From CAVXAE01 sp044225565 (GTDB lineage: Bacteria; Pseudomonadota; Gammaproteobacteria; Steroidobacterales; Steroidobacteraceae), in contig JBGAIL010000056.1 of NCBI GenBank assembly GCA_044225565.1, positions 1 to 24,720 of the forward strand: DNA of 24,720 nucleotides, written 5' to 3'. The translations under genes were made by a program, and so were the position numbers. Positions 1 through 9,114 of the stretch are shown one piece after another. Each line of letters begins with the position of its first letter. Position 1 is the first letter of the stretch. The notes under the pieces are model-generated. The model did not search any database. It was not told the origin of the DNA and worked only from the letters and a program-made list of their open reading frames with translations.

Positions 1-315
1 CTGCGGCAGTACGATCGGGTCTGCCGGGCCCGCGAGACCCTGGATCACTCGCTCGTAGATCCGCCCAAGGTGCTGGATCTGGCGAAGGCGCTCGGCGTCA
101 ACGCCACCACGCTTCAGGGCCACTTCAAGGCGGCATTCGGCACGACGATCTTCGGGTATGTCCGCAACCGACGGCTCGAGATGGGACGCATCCTGATCCT
201 CGATCACGGACTGGGGATCGCGGAAGCGGGCTATCGCGTGGGCTTCAACAGTGCCGCCGCCTTTACCGCCGCGTACCGCCGTCACTTCGGCTACCCGCCC
301 TCCGTGGGGCGGTGA
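1..315 (+). CDS. AraC-family transcriptional regulator, C-terminal part (5' truncated by window edge)
   Basis: The frame is open from base 1 to the TGA at 313-315, so this is the 3' end of a longer gene; the GTG at 70 is internal. The 104 visible codons hold a complete AraC-type double helix-turn-helix DNA-binding domain. The first HTH runs through LDLAKALGVNATTLQGHFK. The linker is FGYVRNRRLEMGR. The second HTH is IAEAGYRVGFNSAAAFTAAY followed by RRHFGYPPS, the family signature end. The pattern TTLQ..FK..FGTT.F.Y.R..RLE is typical of the PchR/YqhC branch, often linked to TonB-receptor control. It converges on the amidohydrolase gene with a 40-base gap. A role in controlling the neighbouring uptake operon is inference; the ligand-binding part lies outside the window. 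Confidence 0.88.
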   Translation: MRQYDRVCRARETLDHSLVDPPKVLDLAKALGVNATTLQGHFKAAFGTTIFGYVRNRRLEMGRILILDHGLGIAEAGYRVGFNSAAAFTAAYRRHFGYPPSVGR

Positions 316-355
316 CTCGCCCCGACGCAAGCCCGGCTCGGCGATGAGGGAGCAT

Positions 356-1855
356 TCATTGGAGCTGTCCCGCTGCCCGCTGCGCGAACGAGAGTGCCTC
401 GGCTTTCATTTGCTCGATGGCCTCCCGATCGAAGAGCCTGCCGTTCATCACCACCGCATGGATGGCCCGAACGTGCGCGATGTCCTGCAGCGGATCCCCA
501 TCCAGCAGCACCAGGTCTGCGAGCTTCCCGGCCGCGATGCCACCGAAATCCCGCGACCGGCCCAGGTATCGCGCCGGGTTGGTTGTGGCGGCACGCAACG
601 CCTGCAAGGGCGTCAGCCCCGCCTTCACGAGCCAACCGAGCTCGTCCTGCAAGCCTGAGCCCGGGAAGCAGTAACTGTCTCCGGAGTCGGTTCCCGCCAG
701 GATGTGGACGCCCGCCTTTTGGGCGAGAGCGGTCACCTGCAGCCCCTTCTCGAAAAAGGCTTTGTAGATCTCCGCGTCGCCCGGATGAGCCGCTTTCTTC
801 CGGGTCTGCGCGACATCTTCTGCAACGCCGGCACGACTCTCTTTGGTCAGCAGCTTCAGCCGCGGATCGTCCAGATACGCGCGGTCGTCGGCTGCGGCCT
901 TCCAGTCGAACAATCGCGTGAGATGCGTTGGCGTGTAATAGGCGTCGTTGCGGAGCAGGGCATCGAAGATGGCTTGCAGCATCTTCGGGTCGTGCGCCGA
1001 CAGGATCTCGGCCAGCCGTGCAGGTGGGCGGTTGCGCTCACCGCCGCTGCGCTGCATCGCCTCGGCACCGGGGAAGCTGTCCAGCAGAATCTCTCGCGCA
1101 TGTTCCATGCTGCGCTGGCCGGCGTCGGCGGCCTCGATGAAGCTGACCGCCAGGGGTTTGTGGCCGGCCACGGGAATCCCCACGCGCCTCGCTTCATCCA
1201 TCAGGGCGAAATAGGCGCCCCTCGGGATGTTGCTGTACACCTTGATGAAATCGGCGCTGCCCTCGTCCTTGAAGAACCGTACGAGCTTGCGGGCATCGGC
1301 GGGCGTGGCGGCATTGAGGAATTCCGGCTCGGCACCGTGGGGACCGTCCACCGCGAAGGTGGCCGCGGCCACGATCCTCGGGCCGATGCGCAGGCCCGCC
1401 CGGGCCTCGGCATCCCAGCGGTGCTTGGCGGGAACCGCGCTGTCGCGATAGTCCGCACCGCCCTCATCGCCCATGTCCCGAACCGCCGTGACGCCATGGG
1501 CGATGAACAGCGGCAGGACGGTCTTCTCAGTGTGCGTGGCGGCAGCGCCGTTCGCCCGAACGTGGACATGCATATCCCACAGCCCAGGAATGAGATAGCG
1601 ACCCTGGGCCTCTACCACCCGAGCGCCTGCGGGCAGCGCAACCTCCCCACTCCTGCCGACCGTCACGATGCGGCTGCGCTCCCACAGCACGGTCTGGTCG
1701 GCGTGCAGCTCACCGTTCTCGAGATCCACGACTGTGACGTGTTGAAGAACCGTCACGTCCGACTGCACAGCAAGAGAAGGCAGGCTCTGCAGAAGACCCA
1801 GAACGAACGCTGACCACATCATCACGGCCTGCGGCTGGCGCAGCCTCGCTCCCAT
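356..1855 (-). CDS. Exported amidohydrolase (imidazolonepropionase-like metal-dependent hydrolase)
   Basis: A 499-residue metal-dependent hydrolase of the amidohydrolase superfamily. Visible ligands are the HxH pair His96/His98 in GLWDMHVHV, a probable carboxylated Lys205 in DFIKVYSN, His232 in AGHKP, His252 in MEHAR and Asp390 in LAGTDSGD. The C-terminal NPARYLG...G.LADLVLLDGDPL strand is the usual composite-domain end. Residues 1-31 form a signal peptide (Arg-rich start, then MMWSAFVLGLLQSLPSLAV), so it should act in the periplasm. An in-frame ATG pair lies 21 bases upstream, but the ATG at 1855 has a strong AAAGAGGGA ribosome site five bases before it, so I chose that start. It is the last gene of the receptor/hydrolase run. 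Relatives hydrolyse cyclic amides or Xaa-Pro/Xaa-Arg dipeptides; the substrate here is unknown. Confidence 0.88.
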   Translation of the reverse strand: MGARLRQPQAVMMWSAFVLGLLQSLPSLAVQSDVTVLQHVTVVDLENGELHADQTVLWERSRIVTVGRSGEVALPAGARVVEAQGRYLIPGLWDMHVHVRANGAAATHTEKTVLPLFIAHGVTAVRDMGDEGGADYRDSAVPAKHRWDAEARAGLRIGPRIVAAATFAVDGPHGAEPEFLNAATPADARKLVRFFKDEGSADFIKVYSNIPRGAYFALMDEARRVGIPVAGHKPLAVSFIEAADAGQRSMEHAREILLDSFPGAEAMQRSGGERNRPPARLAEILSAHDPKMLQAIFDALLRNDAYYTPTHLTRLFDWKAAADDRAYLDDPRLKLLTKESRAGVAEDVAQTRKKAAHPGDAEIYKAFFEKGLQVTALAQKAGVHILAGTDSGDSYCFPGSGLQDELGWLVKAGLTPLQALRAATTNPARYLGRSRDFGGIAAGKLADLVLLDGDPLQDIAHVRAIHAVVMNGRLFDREAIEQMKAEALSFAQRAAGQLQ

Positions 1856-1858
1856 GCA

Positions 1859-1867
1859 TCCCTCTTT
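1859..1867 (-). promoter_or_regulatory. Ribosome binding site deciding the amidohydrolase start
   Basis: The coding strand reads AAAGAGGGA with its GAGG core five bases before the ATG at 1855. The upstream ATG pair at 1876/1873 has no comparable site. This favours the shorter protein, which also begins directly at a signal peptide. Confidence 0.65.
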
Positions 1868-1907
1868 CAGCATCATCGGCAGTTCGAAAGGTACGGGTCC
1901 ACGCAGC

Positions 1908-3299
1908 CTAGTCGTGCTGCCAGGGACGCGCGGGATTGACGGGAGGCAGAAAGATCATTGCATCGAACGAGGACTGCGCCTTCCAGCGCGCATGATCGGG
2001 CGCCGGGCCCGCTTCATTCGAGGCTTCTGCCACATAGGACGACCCGCCCTGCCTCCATGTCCCGATGGGGACATTCACGGGGGGCATGTTCCTCATGTCC
2101 AAATAGAACGCAGGGAAGCCCGCTATCCGATACAGAAGAGACAGAAACTGCTCCGGCCCTCCCTCACGGGGGTCCCAGCCACTCCATGAACCCCCGGCCA
2201 AGGCGAGTTGCCTTTCGATGGATGCGCGATCGTGAGGACTCGATGGATCCCACGCCGGCGCCGTTCCGATCTGCACATAGCGGCTCTGCAAAACCTCCCG
2301 AAGCCGTGGGCCGAACGAGTTGCTATCCGCGCTATTGTCCGAGTGGCCGTTGTGATAGAAAACAAACAAGCGCCCTTGCGGACCCTCGCTCTCCAGGGCC
2401 GCGAGGATATTGTCGGCCTCCTGCCATCCCGCAAGCGGCGCCACGCCGCCGGCCTGCAGCTGACGACGACGCCACGCATCGAGCTCGCCTGCCCGCACCG
2501 CGCTTCGCCATGCACGGCCGAAATCTTCCACGGAAGTCGCCCGGGTCCACTTGAGATGATTCGCCTTGAATGCGTTCACCAGATCGGCGAGTGCCGCCGT
2601 CATTTCATCCCTCTTTGCCTCCTTCAAATCAGCGTACTTTGCGCGTCCTGACCAGCTCACCCGGCTTTCAAGCCCATTCGCCAGCTTTGCATCGACGCGC
2701 CTCAGATAGCCCAACGCATATCTCAGGGAAATCGGCGCCGGATCCCCATCCTTTGCATCGTCCCAATCGCCGGTTCCCGCGTAGAATCGCAGCGGCCTGC
2801 CCGCTCGCCGGCTGCCGTTGTACTCGCGCATCCATTTCAGAAGACTGGCATTCTCTTCCCAGGCGGTCTTCGGATCTGTCCAGCAATAGACCGATGCCAC
2901 GAGCTGCGGCGTCAGCTCGCCGCCATGCACGACGTAGTCGTCGACGGCGAACCCTCCGTAGAACATCGATTCCGTGAGGAGCGCCGTCACGCCGTGATGC
3001 CTGACCAGGTACTCGAACAGCCGATTCCGAAGCACCAGCATCTCGTGGCTGTTGTGGTAGCCCCCTTCTCCCAGAGCGATCACCCGCGTCTGTGGAGTGA
3101 CCAGGCCCTCCAAAGCCGCGCGAAGATCGGCATCCCCCTCATCACTGGAATCGATCGCCTTCAAGGGGACTGCCCGCTCCTTGACCCAGGCGATCAGTTC
3201 GCGAGACTGGATGGCGGACTCCGGAGTGGCATCGACGGCTGCGTGAACCGGCAGGCTCGTGGCCAGCAGAAGTGCGTACGCGCGGGCCTTCCATAGCAC
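1908..3299 (-). CDS. Erythromycin esterase family protein, exported
   Basis: A 463-residue protein with an N-terminal signal peptide (AYALLLATSLPVHA, cut near residue 20). The body matches the Ere/succinoglycan-synthesis fold. ALGEGGYHNSHEMLVLRNRLFEYL (Glu78, His82, Glu86) corresponds to the GE..H...E core of EreA/EreB, followed by GVTALLTES (Glu110) and a late FVFYHNGHSDN with His316/His319. Family members are hydrolases that open macrolactones, but most chromosomal relatives have unknown substrates, so resistance should not be assumed. One residue seems inserted between the core Glu and His relative to EreB. The GTG start directly follows the TAA of the upstream beta-lactamase-like gene (TAAGTG), so the two are probably translationally coupled. 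Export places it with its two hydrolase neighbours in the periplasm. Confidence 0.82.
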   Translation of the reverse strand: MLWKARAYALLLATSLPVHAAVDATPESAIQSRELIAWVKERAVPLKAIDSSDEGDADLRAALEGLVTPQTRVIALGEGGYHNSHEMLVLRNRLFEYLVRHHGVTALLTESMFYGGFAVDDYVVHGGELTPQLVASVYCWTDPKTAWEENASLLKWMREYNGSRRAGRPLRFYAGTGDWDDAKDGDPAPISLRYALGYLRRVDAKLANGLESRVSWSGRAKYADLKEAKRDEMTAALADLVNAFKANHLKWTRATSVEDFGRAWRSAVRAGELDAWRRRQLQAGGVAPLAGWQEADNILAALESEGPQGRLFVFYHNGHSDNSADSNSFGPRLREVLQSRYVQIGTAPAWDPSSPHDRASIERQLALAGGSWSGWDPREGGPEQFLSLLYRIAGFPAFYLDMRNMPPVNVPIGTWRQGGSSYVAEASNEAGPAPDHARWKAQSSFDAMIFLPPVNPARPWQHD

Positions 3300-4862
3300 T
3301 TATCGAGCCCTCACCCTGACCGCCCGGGTAAAGCTGCTTCCGGAATTGGAGGAGATCAACAGGGAATCGACGGTGCCTGAATAGCTCCGCTGGAACTCGA
3401 AGGCAACCCCCGCCTCACTGATGAAATGCGTGGCGTCCATGGGGTACAGGCGTCTCAGTTGACCGCCAGTGCGCCAGTGGAGCGCACCGCCCTGTTCAAT
3501 GAACTCGTAACCGCTTTCGTCGTCCTGCCCATGGCGGAAACTGGCGATCGAGAAAGCATCCTCGATCGCGTAGACGCCTGACATCCCGCTCACTTCCTCG
3601 GGTGCAAGCTTGAAGCCCGGTATCTCCTGATGGGAGTCCATCTGCGCGGGCCAGCCCTCCGCCAGCGCGATGGCTCGGCGCACCTCGACGTACAGACTCG
3701 TTCCACGGGCGCCATTGGCACAGATCACCGCGCCGTCGCCCGTGGCCAGGTGCCCTTCGATCCATGCCTTGTAGGAATCGTTGGCCCCACCATGTGAGAA
3801 GCGGCGCTCCAATCCTTCCCCCTGGAGCGCAGGACCGAGGCCATAGTTGCTGCGGCCGACCTCGGTCATCATCTGGTGCGCGAGCCGGCCGCTGAGGAAA
3901 CCGCCAGTTCCCTGGTACGACTGCATCAGCGCGATGACCAGCCTTGCCAAGTCGGACGGCGTGGTCCACAACCCCGACGCCGCCGTCTCGGGCATCGCCT
4001 CGTAGCCGCGCGGCAAGGCGCGCGGCTCTCCATCCGGACCGTGCGCTTTCGCAATGTTCCCGAACGCCTCCGGGACGGGGTTCTCATAGGTGCTGCGCTT
4101 CATCCCCAGCGGCTCGAGCAGATACCGGAGCGCAGCGGGCGCGAACGCATCGCCCGTCACCTCTTCCACCACCAGCTGCTCGACCGTGATGCCGCCGCCG
4201 GAATACTGGACCCGGGAGCCGGGCGTGAAGATCACTTCCACCTTCTCGTTCTTCGCCGGCGCCCTGCCGAGCAATGTGTCTACGGTCGTCGGCAGCGTCT
4301 CATCCGGCTGGTAGTCGGCGAAGCCATGCACGCTCAGGCCCGCCGTGTGCGACATCAGGCCGCGCAGCGTCACCGGCCGCACGAGGGTGTACGGGTTGTC
4401 CGGAATCTTCCAGCGGCTGAGGTAGCCGTTCACGTCGCGATCCAGATCGAGCTTGCCGGCATCCACCAGGCGCAACGCCAACGCCGCAGAACCCACCTTG
4501 CTCACCGAGCCCACGGAGAACATCGTCTCCGTATTGACTGGATCTTTCCCTCCCGCCTGCAGCACGCCGTAGCCCCTGGCCCATGCGACTTTGCCATGGC
4601 GGATGACGGCGACGCTCAGCCCCGGCACCTTCCAGTGCTCCATCCGCTCCTGAAGCTTCCAACGCTGTTCGGGCTCGCCTTGAATGCTGACCGCAGGCCG
4701 CAGCGACGTCTCGAACACGCGAATTCGCGCCAGCTCGCTCCGGGACACCCCGTCGGCGAGGCTCCGGGCCGGGGCGAAGCACCCTGCCGCCAGGAGAACC
4801 GCCAACAGCCCACTGCCGCTCGAGACAGCATGCACGAGACCACTTCTCTTCATGAGAGGCAT
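3300..4862 (-). CDS. Serine hydrolase of the class C beta-lactamase / PBP4* fold, exported
   Basis: A 520-residue penicillin-binding-protein-like serine hydrolase. Catalytic motifs are SxxK at Ser119-Lys122 (FSVGSVSKVG), the Tyr motif YSGGG at 220-224 and HGG at 357-359 in the KTG position. The region between them (LRGLMSHTAGL, SGLWTTPSDLARL) is typical of the family. Residues about 395-520 form a beta-rich tail domain common in this group. The N-terminus is a signal peptide. LLAAGC at 24-28 could be a lipobox, but Ala at -3 makes it weak. Such enzymes are esterases, D-aminopeptidases or peptidases more often than true beta-lactamases. The gene starts 17 bases after the TonB receptor stop, and its stop abuts the next gene, so it belongs to the receptor operon. 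The substrate is unknown. Confidence 0.88.
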   Translation of the reverse strand: MPLMKRSGLVHAVSSGSGLLAVLLAAGCFAPARSLADGVSRSELARIRVFETSLRPAVSIQGEPEQRWKLQERMEHWKVPGLSVAVIRHGKVAWARGYGVLQAGGKDPVNTETMFSVGSVSKVGSAALALRLVDAGKLDLDRDVNGYLSRWKIPDNPYTLVRPVTLRGLMSHTAGLSVHGFADYQPDETLPTTVDTLLGRAPAKNEKVEVIFTPGSRVQYSGGGITVEQLVVEEVTGDAFAPAALRYLLEPLGMKRSTYENPVPEAFGNIAKAHGPDGEPRALPRGYEAMPETAASGLWTTPSDLARLVIALMQSYQGTGGFLSGRLAHQMMTEVGRSNYGLGPALQGEGLERRFSHGGANDSYKAWIEGHLATGDGAVICANGARGTSLYVEVRRAIALAEGWPAQMDSHQEIPGFKLAPEEVSGMSGVYAIEDAFSIASFRHGQDDESGYEFIEQGGALHWRTGGQLRRLYPMDATHFISEAGVAFEFQRSYSGTVDSLLISSNSGSSFTRAVRVRAR

Positions 4863-4879
4863 CCGGACCGCGACGTCCG

Positions 4880-7800
4880 TCAGTCGAAGCTCTTGCGAAC
4901 GCTGAGGTAATAGGTCGTCAGGCGCGGGTCGCCGAAACCGCTGAAGTAGTAGTTGCTGTACTGCGAAAGATCGAGCGGCGGCTTCTTGTTGAATACGTTC
5001 CGCACGCCGGCGCGCACTTGCAACCCGTGCAGCAGATTGGACAGGGATCCCCCGCCGCCTGCGGGCGAGGTCTCGAATTGATACCTCGCGGATAGGTCGT
5101 GATACATCTGATCGGGAACCCGACCGCCATTGCCCTGAGCCAGGAAACGGCCCGCACTGGCTTCAGAGTTCGGATCCGCAACGTAGTAGGAGCTGAAATA
5201 GCGCGTGGTCCATCCCAGTGTCCACTGCTGCCGACTCCACTCGACACCCAGGTTGCCCTTGAAATCCAGTGGAGTGTTGTTGACGGACGCCCAGCCCAGA
5301 TAGTCGGTGACCGGCGCGGTCGGCGTGGTCTGCACGTCGAGCTGAGTCTCCCAGGTTCCCATGGCGAAGACCGAGAAGGTGCCCCATCGCGTGCTCGGCA
5401 GCGCGTAGTCGAACTGCACGTCGTAGGCTTGCAGCCTGGTGCCCGCCGCATTGATATCGGTGCTGTCGATGGCCGTGACCGGCCCCGCCCAGCCCGCCGG
5501 ATCTCCGGGGAGGGCCGCACCTCGCGTCACTCGCCCGGGAAAGTATTCTTCGTTCTCCAGGATCTGCTGTTCCGACAGCGATACGATATTGCCCTTCTTT
5601 TTGATCCTGGTGTAGTCGACCGACAGTCGCAGGCCCTCGATCTGGCTCGGGGTGAGGATGAAGCCAGCGGACCAGGTCTTGGAGGTCTCCGACTTCAAAT
5701 TTGGATTGCCTCCGTAGGTCGGGGTATACGTGCCCACTGCGGAATTACCCCGGCGCGGATCGGTGAGGCCGTTGCCGCCGATCACGGGAGAATCGACGAA
5801 TGAAGCCGTCAGCTGACTGATGTCCGGCGGCAGGAATCCCGTACCGTAGCTGGCACGCAGAGCAAGGCTCTTGCCGGGCTTGAATCGCAGCGCAACGAGG
5901 GGGCTGAATTCCTCGGTGGTGCTGTGAGTGAAGTCGAACGACTGGGAGGAGCACTGGGAAGTCTCACAATAGATAAAGGTGCCATTGGTGCTTTGATACC
6001 GGTCATAGCGCCCGGCCACCTGCAACTCCAGCTCATCCGCCCAGGCAACGTTGCTGCGCTGCGAAAGGAGCGGCACTCTCAGCTCCAGGTAGGCGCTGTC
6101 GATCGATCGCTTGCGCTCGGGGAAAAGCAGCTGATACTGGGATACGATCTGCTGGGTACTTCCTCCAAATTTCGAATCCTGCTGCTCCAGCAACAATGAC
6201 AGCTGCGGCCGCCCGGCCGGCAATGAACCGATCGGGCCGCTGAGCCGCAGAGCCGGATTCCGGGTCGTAACCCGGATGGGTTCCTGCAGGAATGTATAGG
6301 GGCTGCCGATATATCCGGATGGATCTATCCCCTGGGAGTCGAAATCACGCAGCACGTCGATGCTGCCGTCGGCGACTGCCGCATAGAAATCCGTCGCGGG
6401 GGAGGGAAAGCTCGGATAGGTATGTTCGACGCTGTACCTCGACCTGGATAGCGTGTAATCGACGGAAGAGACCCAGTCCGGCAACTGGAAGACGAAGCCC
6501 GCTCCATAGCGTTCGTAACCGCTCTTGCTCTCGACTTTTCCACCGAGCTGCTTCGTGGTCCAGGCGATGTAGATGTCCTGCTGGAAAGGGTTGCTGGGCG
6601 CATCGGCCGGGATGCTTCCGGGCAGGCTCACCCCACGACCCGAATTCGCAACGGAGTCATTCACCGATTGCGAGATCTCCAGGAATCCCTTGATACGATC
6701 GCTGAACTCGTGACGGAGGGAGCCACTGACATACGTGGCCGCCGGGCCGCCCCCCGCGATGACTCCATTCGCTCCTTGTACCGAACTGTTGCTCCCGGCG
6801 AGGCCGAGATTGTACGTGCCCGCATTGCCCAGCAATGCAGCACCGCCGTCGGAGGAAAACCCACCGTACGTGGTAGGCACGGAGGTGAAACTGGCGTTCA
6901 ACGGCGTTCCGTCATCCAGGGTCAGGTCCTCACCGGAGCTGCTGCGGATATTGGTTCCCGCACCCTGGAAGATGTAGATCAAATCAGGGTTTCTGGCGAG
7001 AATGGCCTTTCTGCCTCGCAGCACGAAGTCCCGCTCGCTGTTGCGCAACGGATTGCTCTCGGTATAGCTGCCGGTCAGCGATACGCTGGTCTTCCCCTCC
7101 GACAGGGTGAACGCGGTCGACAGATCGATGCGCTTGATGGCCGAATCGCCATCGAAACCGTTGTCATAGGTCATCGCGGCCTGCGTTCCCACGTAGTCGC
7201 GGCGCATCACGATATTGACCACGCCCCCGGTCGCCGAGCCGCCGTAGATGGCCGAGGCCGTGGACGGCAACACCTCGATCCGCTCGATGGCCTCCAGCGG
7301 GATGCCGTTGATGTCGGCCTGACCGGCCTGGTCGCCGGTCGATGTGCTCGCGGCACGGCGCCCGTCGATCAGGATCAGCGTCTGGTTCTGGCCCAGGCCG
7401 CGCAGATTCACGTTGCTGAGATTCCCCATGTACATGTCGGCCTGCTTGGTGGGCGCGCGTGCCGCATTCATCGGCAGGCGGGTTCGCAGGAAATCATCCA
7501 CGCTGGTGGCGCCCGAACGCTCGATGCTTTCGTGATCGAACACGACGTACGGCTGGGTATCGTCCCGGGTTCGCTCGATGTCCACATTGAGAGACCGACT
7601 ACCCTTCACGAGGACTTCCGGAATGCCCTTCGCCTCGATTTCCTCTCCTTTCCCTGCCGGTTCGCTTTCAGGGCTCGACTCTGAGGTCACCCCGCCTTCG
7701 GCTTGCGCCACCCGCATCTTTCCAGCGGTTTCCGCCCGGGTGACATCCTCCCCTTCCTTGACCAGCGCGATCGACCGCTCTCCCACGTACCGTGCCTTGA

Positions 7801-8074
7801 GCCCGCTCTGCGCCAGCAGAACCCTGAGCCCCTCCTCCGTAGAAAGATTGCCGGCGACCGGATTCAATCTGGCGTTCTCGACGTTGTCACCGTCGACCAG
7901 GATCTGGACTTTGGCCTGGGCCGCGAACTCGCGAATCGCCGCGCGCGCCTCGGTCGCCGGCACGTCGAACCGATGCTGCTCGGCGGCGAAAGCCGGAGGC
8001 ACGCTCGCCGAAGCCAGACCCGCAGCCAGGAGTACGGCGATCACGTGAGACCGGACGCGATTGGAAACCTGCAT
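4880..8074 (-). CDS. TonB-dependent outer-membrane receptor with N-terminal STN signalling domain
   Basis: A 1064-residue outer-membrane transporter. In order: signal peptide (1-30, ending PPAFA), STN domain about 35-105 (FDVPATEARAAIREFAAQA ... LRVLLAQSGLKARYV), an acidic linker, a TonB-box-like IPEVLVKG near 151-158, a plug about 170-295 (NVNLRGLGQNQTLILIDGRR, ERIEVLPSTASAIYGGSATGGVVNIV), then a beta-barrel to the C-terminus (YYLSVRKSF then D). The STN domain lets ligand-bound receptors signal through FecR to an ECF sigma factor, and both are encoded just upstream. A longer frame reaches an ATG at 8119, but the ATG at 8074 begins the signal peptide directly and lies downstream of the putative ECF promoter, so I prefer it. 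The barrel resembles large STN receptors for peptides, glycans or siderophores; the ligand cannot be named. Confidence 0.93.
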   Translation of the reverse strand: MQVSNRVRSHVIAVLLAAGLASASVPPAFAAEQHRFDVPATEARAAIREFAAQAKVQILVDGDNVENARLNPVAGNLSTEEGLRVLLAQSGLKARYVGERSIALVKEGEDVTRAETAGKMRVAQAEGGVTSESSPESEPAGKGEEIEAKGIPEVLVKGSRSLNVDIERTRDDTQPYVVFDHESIERSGATSVDDFLRTRLPMNAARAPTKQADMYMGNLSNVNLRGLGQNQTLILIDGRRAASTSTGDQAGQADINGIPLEAIERIEVLPSTASAIYGGSATGGVVNIVMRRDYVGTQAAMTYDNGFDGDSAIKRIDLSTAFTLSEGKTSVSLTGSYTESNPLRNSERDFVLRGRKAILARNPDLIYIFQGAGTNIRSSSGEDLTLDDGTPLNASFTSVPTTYGGFSSDGGAALLGNAGTYNLGLAGSNSSVQGANGVIAGGGPAATYVSGSLRHEFSDRIKGFLEISQSVNDSVANSGRGVSLPGSIPADAPSNPFQQDIYIAWTTKQLGGKVESKSGYERYGAGFVFQLPDWVSSVDYTLSRSRYSVEHTYPSFPSPATDFYAAVADGSIDVLRDFDSQGIDPSGYIGSPYTFLQEPIRVTTRNPALRLSGPIGSLPAGRPQLSLLLEQQDSKFGGSTQQIVSQYQLLFPERKRSIDSAYLELRVPLLSQRSNVAWADELELQVAGRYDRYQSTNGTFIYCETSQCSSQSFDFTHSTTEEFSPLVALRFKPGKSLALRASYGTGFLPPDISQLTASFVDSPVIGGNGLTDPRRGNSAVGTYTPTYGGNPNLKSETSKTWSAGFILTPSQIEGLRLSVDYTRIKKKGNIVSLSEQQILENEEYFPGRVTRGAALPGDPAGWAGPVTAIDSTDINAAGTRLQAYDVQFDYALPSTRWGTFSVFAMGTWETQLDVQTTPTAPVTDYLGWASVNNTPLDFKGNLGVEWSRQQWTLGWTTRYFSSYYVADPNSEASAGRFLAQGNGGRVPDQMYHDLSARYQFETSPAGGGGSLSNLLHGLQVRAGVRNVFNKKPPLDLSQYSNYYFSGFGDPRLTTYYLSVRKSFD

Positions 8075-8118
8075 TGAATTCGTCCCCGCATGGCGCATCG
8101 GAACGTGCGCGTTGAACA

Positions 8119-8147
8119 TGGGGATGAACGAGCGACGGGTTTCACCC
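8119..8147 (-). promoter_or_regulatory. Putative ECF-sigma promoter upstream of the TonB receptor
   Basis: On the coding strand a GGGTGAAACCC element (8137-8147) is followed after a short spacer by TCGTTCATCCCCA (8119-8131). The same 13 bases occur upstream of the sigma gene (9695-9707). It sits about 45 bases before the chosen receptor start. Assignment as an ECF promoter is inference from the repeat and its position. Confidence 0.45.
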
Positions 8148-8163
8148 AGTCCACCGGCAGGCG

Positions 8164-9114
8164 CTACTTGAGGTGGATGACGTCGGCTTCGGGGATGCTC
8201 TGCGCCCGCAGCGCAATGGCAACGGTCGCAGCGAAATTTTCCGGATCGTCGGCGCGGAAGAGACCCACGATGGGCCGTGCGGCGAGATCCGGGCTGTCGA
8301 TCACGATGTGCCGACGATTGTGGCGGTTCATTTCGGTGACGGCATAGGACAGCGTCTCGCCGTCGAATCCCACCATGCCTTCGCGCCAGGCGAGCCGCTG
8401 CTCGGCCTGGGCAGGCGCTACCGGCGTCACTTCGACCCTGCGGACCTGCGTGACGGTGGCCTGTTCGTTCACGCCGATGCGCTTTGGCGTGGAGTCCTTC
8501 TGGCCGAGGTCGATCAACTCGACCAGCCCCTCGGTGACGGTGACGTTCACCTGCCGATCGATCGCACGCACGGAAAACACCGTGCCGAGCGCTCGAATCG
8601 ACACGTTTCCGGCACGGACGATGAAAGGACGGGCGGGATCCTTCGCGACCTCGAAGAGGCCCTCCCCTTCATCCAGACGAATCTCACGATGCGATTCGTC
8701 CATCCGCACGGTCACGCGAGTGGCGGTATTCAGCATCATGCTGGAGCCATCCTGCAGTCGCACACGCCGGATCTCTCCGACGTCACTGCTGTAGACGCTC
8801 GGCCGGAAGGCGTGAGCCCACCACGCAGCAGCGCCCACCGTCAGCGCAACGACGGCTGCTGCGATTCGCAGCATCGACGTGCGGGACATCCGGGGCTTCG
8901 AGGGCGTCTCCTCGACGGGTCGTCCGGCGGCCAGCGCGCCAATCCGGTCGAGATCGAGCCAGATCGCCTGAGCGCGCAGCAAAGCACCCGGGTGGCGCGA
9001 ATCCGCCGCCAGCCACTCATCCAGCGCGCGCCGATCTTCCGCAGACAAAGGCCCGGCGTGCAACCGGACGGCCCATTCCGCGGACTGCTCGTCAATCCGT
9101 TGACTGGATATCAT
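8164..9114 (-). CDS. FecR-family anti-sigma factor / transmembrane signal transducer
   Basis: A 316-residue inner-membrane regulator. The N-terminal cytoplasmic part has the FecR pattern AEWAVRLHAGPLSAEDRRALDEW...HPGAL.RA...W (about 12-52), which binds the ECF sigma factor. One membrane helix follows (MLRIAAAVVALTVGAAAWWA, about 81-100). The periplasmic FecR domain contains DVGEIRRVRLQDGSSMMLNTATRV, EGEGLFEVAKDPARPFIVRAG and IRALGTVFSVR. A C-terminal STN-like/DUF4974-type segment ends at VIHLK. The start overlaps the sigma gene by 23 bases at the ATG at 9114; a GTG at 9147 would add 11 residues and have a closer GAGG. The protein should relay the receptor's ligand state to the sigma factor. 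The pairing with its neighbours is standard for the family. Confidence 0.92.
   Translation of the reverse strand: MISSQRIDEQSAEWAVRLHAGPLSAEDRRALDEWLAADSRHPGALLRAQAIWLDLDRIGALAAGRPVEETPSKPRMSRTSMLRIAAAVVALTVGAAAWWAHAFRPSVYSSDVGEIRRVRLQDGSSMMLNTATRVTVRMDESHREIRLDEGEGLFEVAKDPARPFIVRAGNVSIRALGTVFSVRAIDRQVNVTVTEGLVELIDLGQKDSTPKRIGVNEQATVTQVRRVEVTPVAPAQAEQRLAWREGMVGFDGETLSYAVTEMNRHNRRHIVIDSPDLAARPIVGLFRADDPENFAATVAIALRAQSIPEADVIHLK

Noticed and set aside
1908..4862. Antibiotic resistance locus (beta-lactamase plus erythromycin esterase)
   Set aside because: Both families are mostly general hydrolases, and the operon with a TonB receptor and amidohydrolase points to catabolism. No mobile element is nearby.
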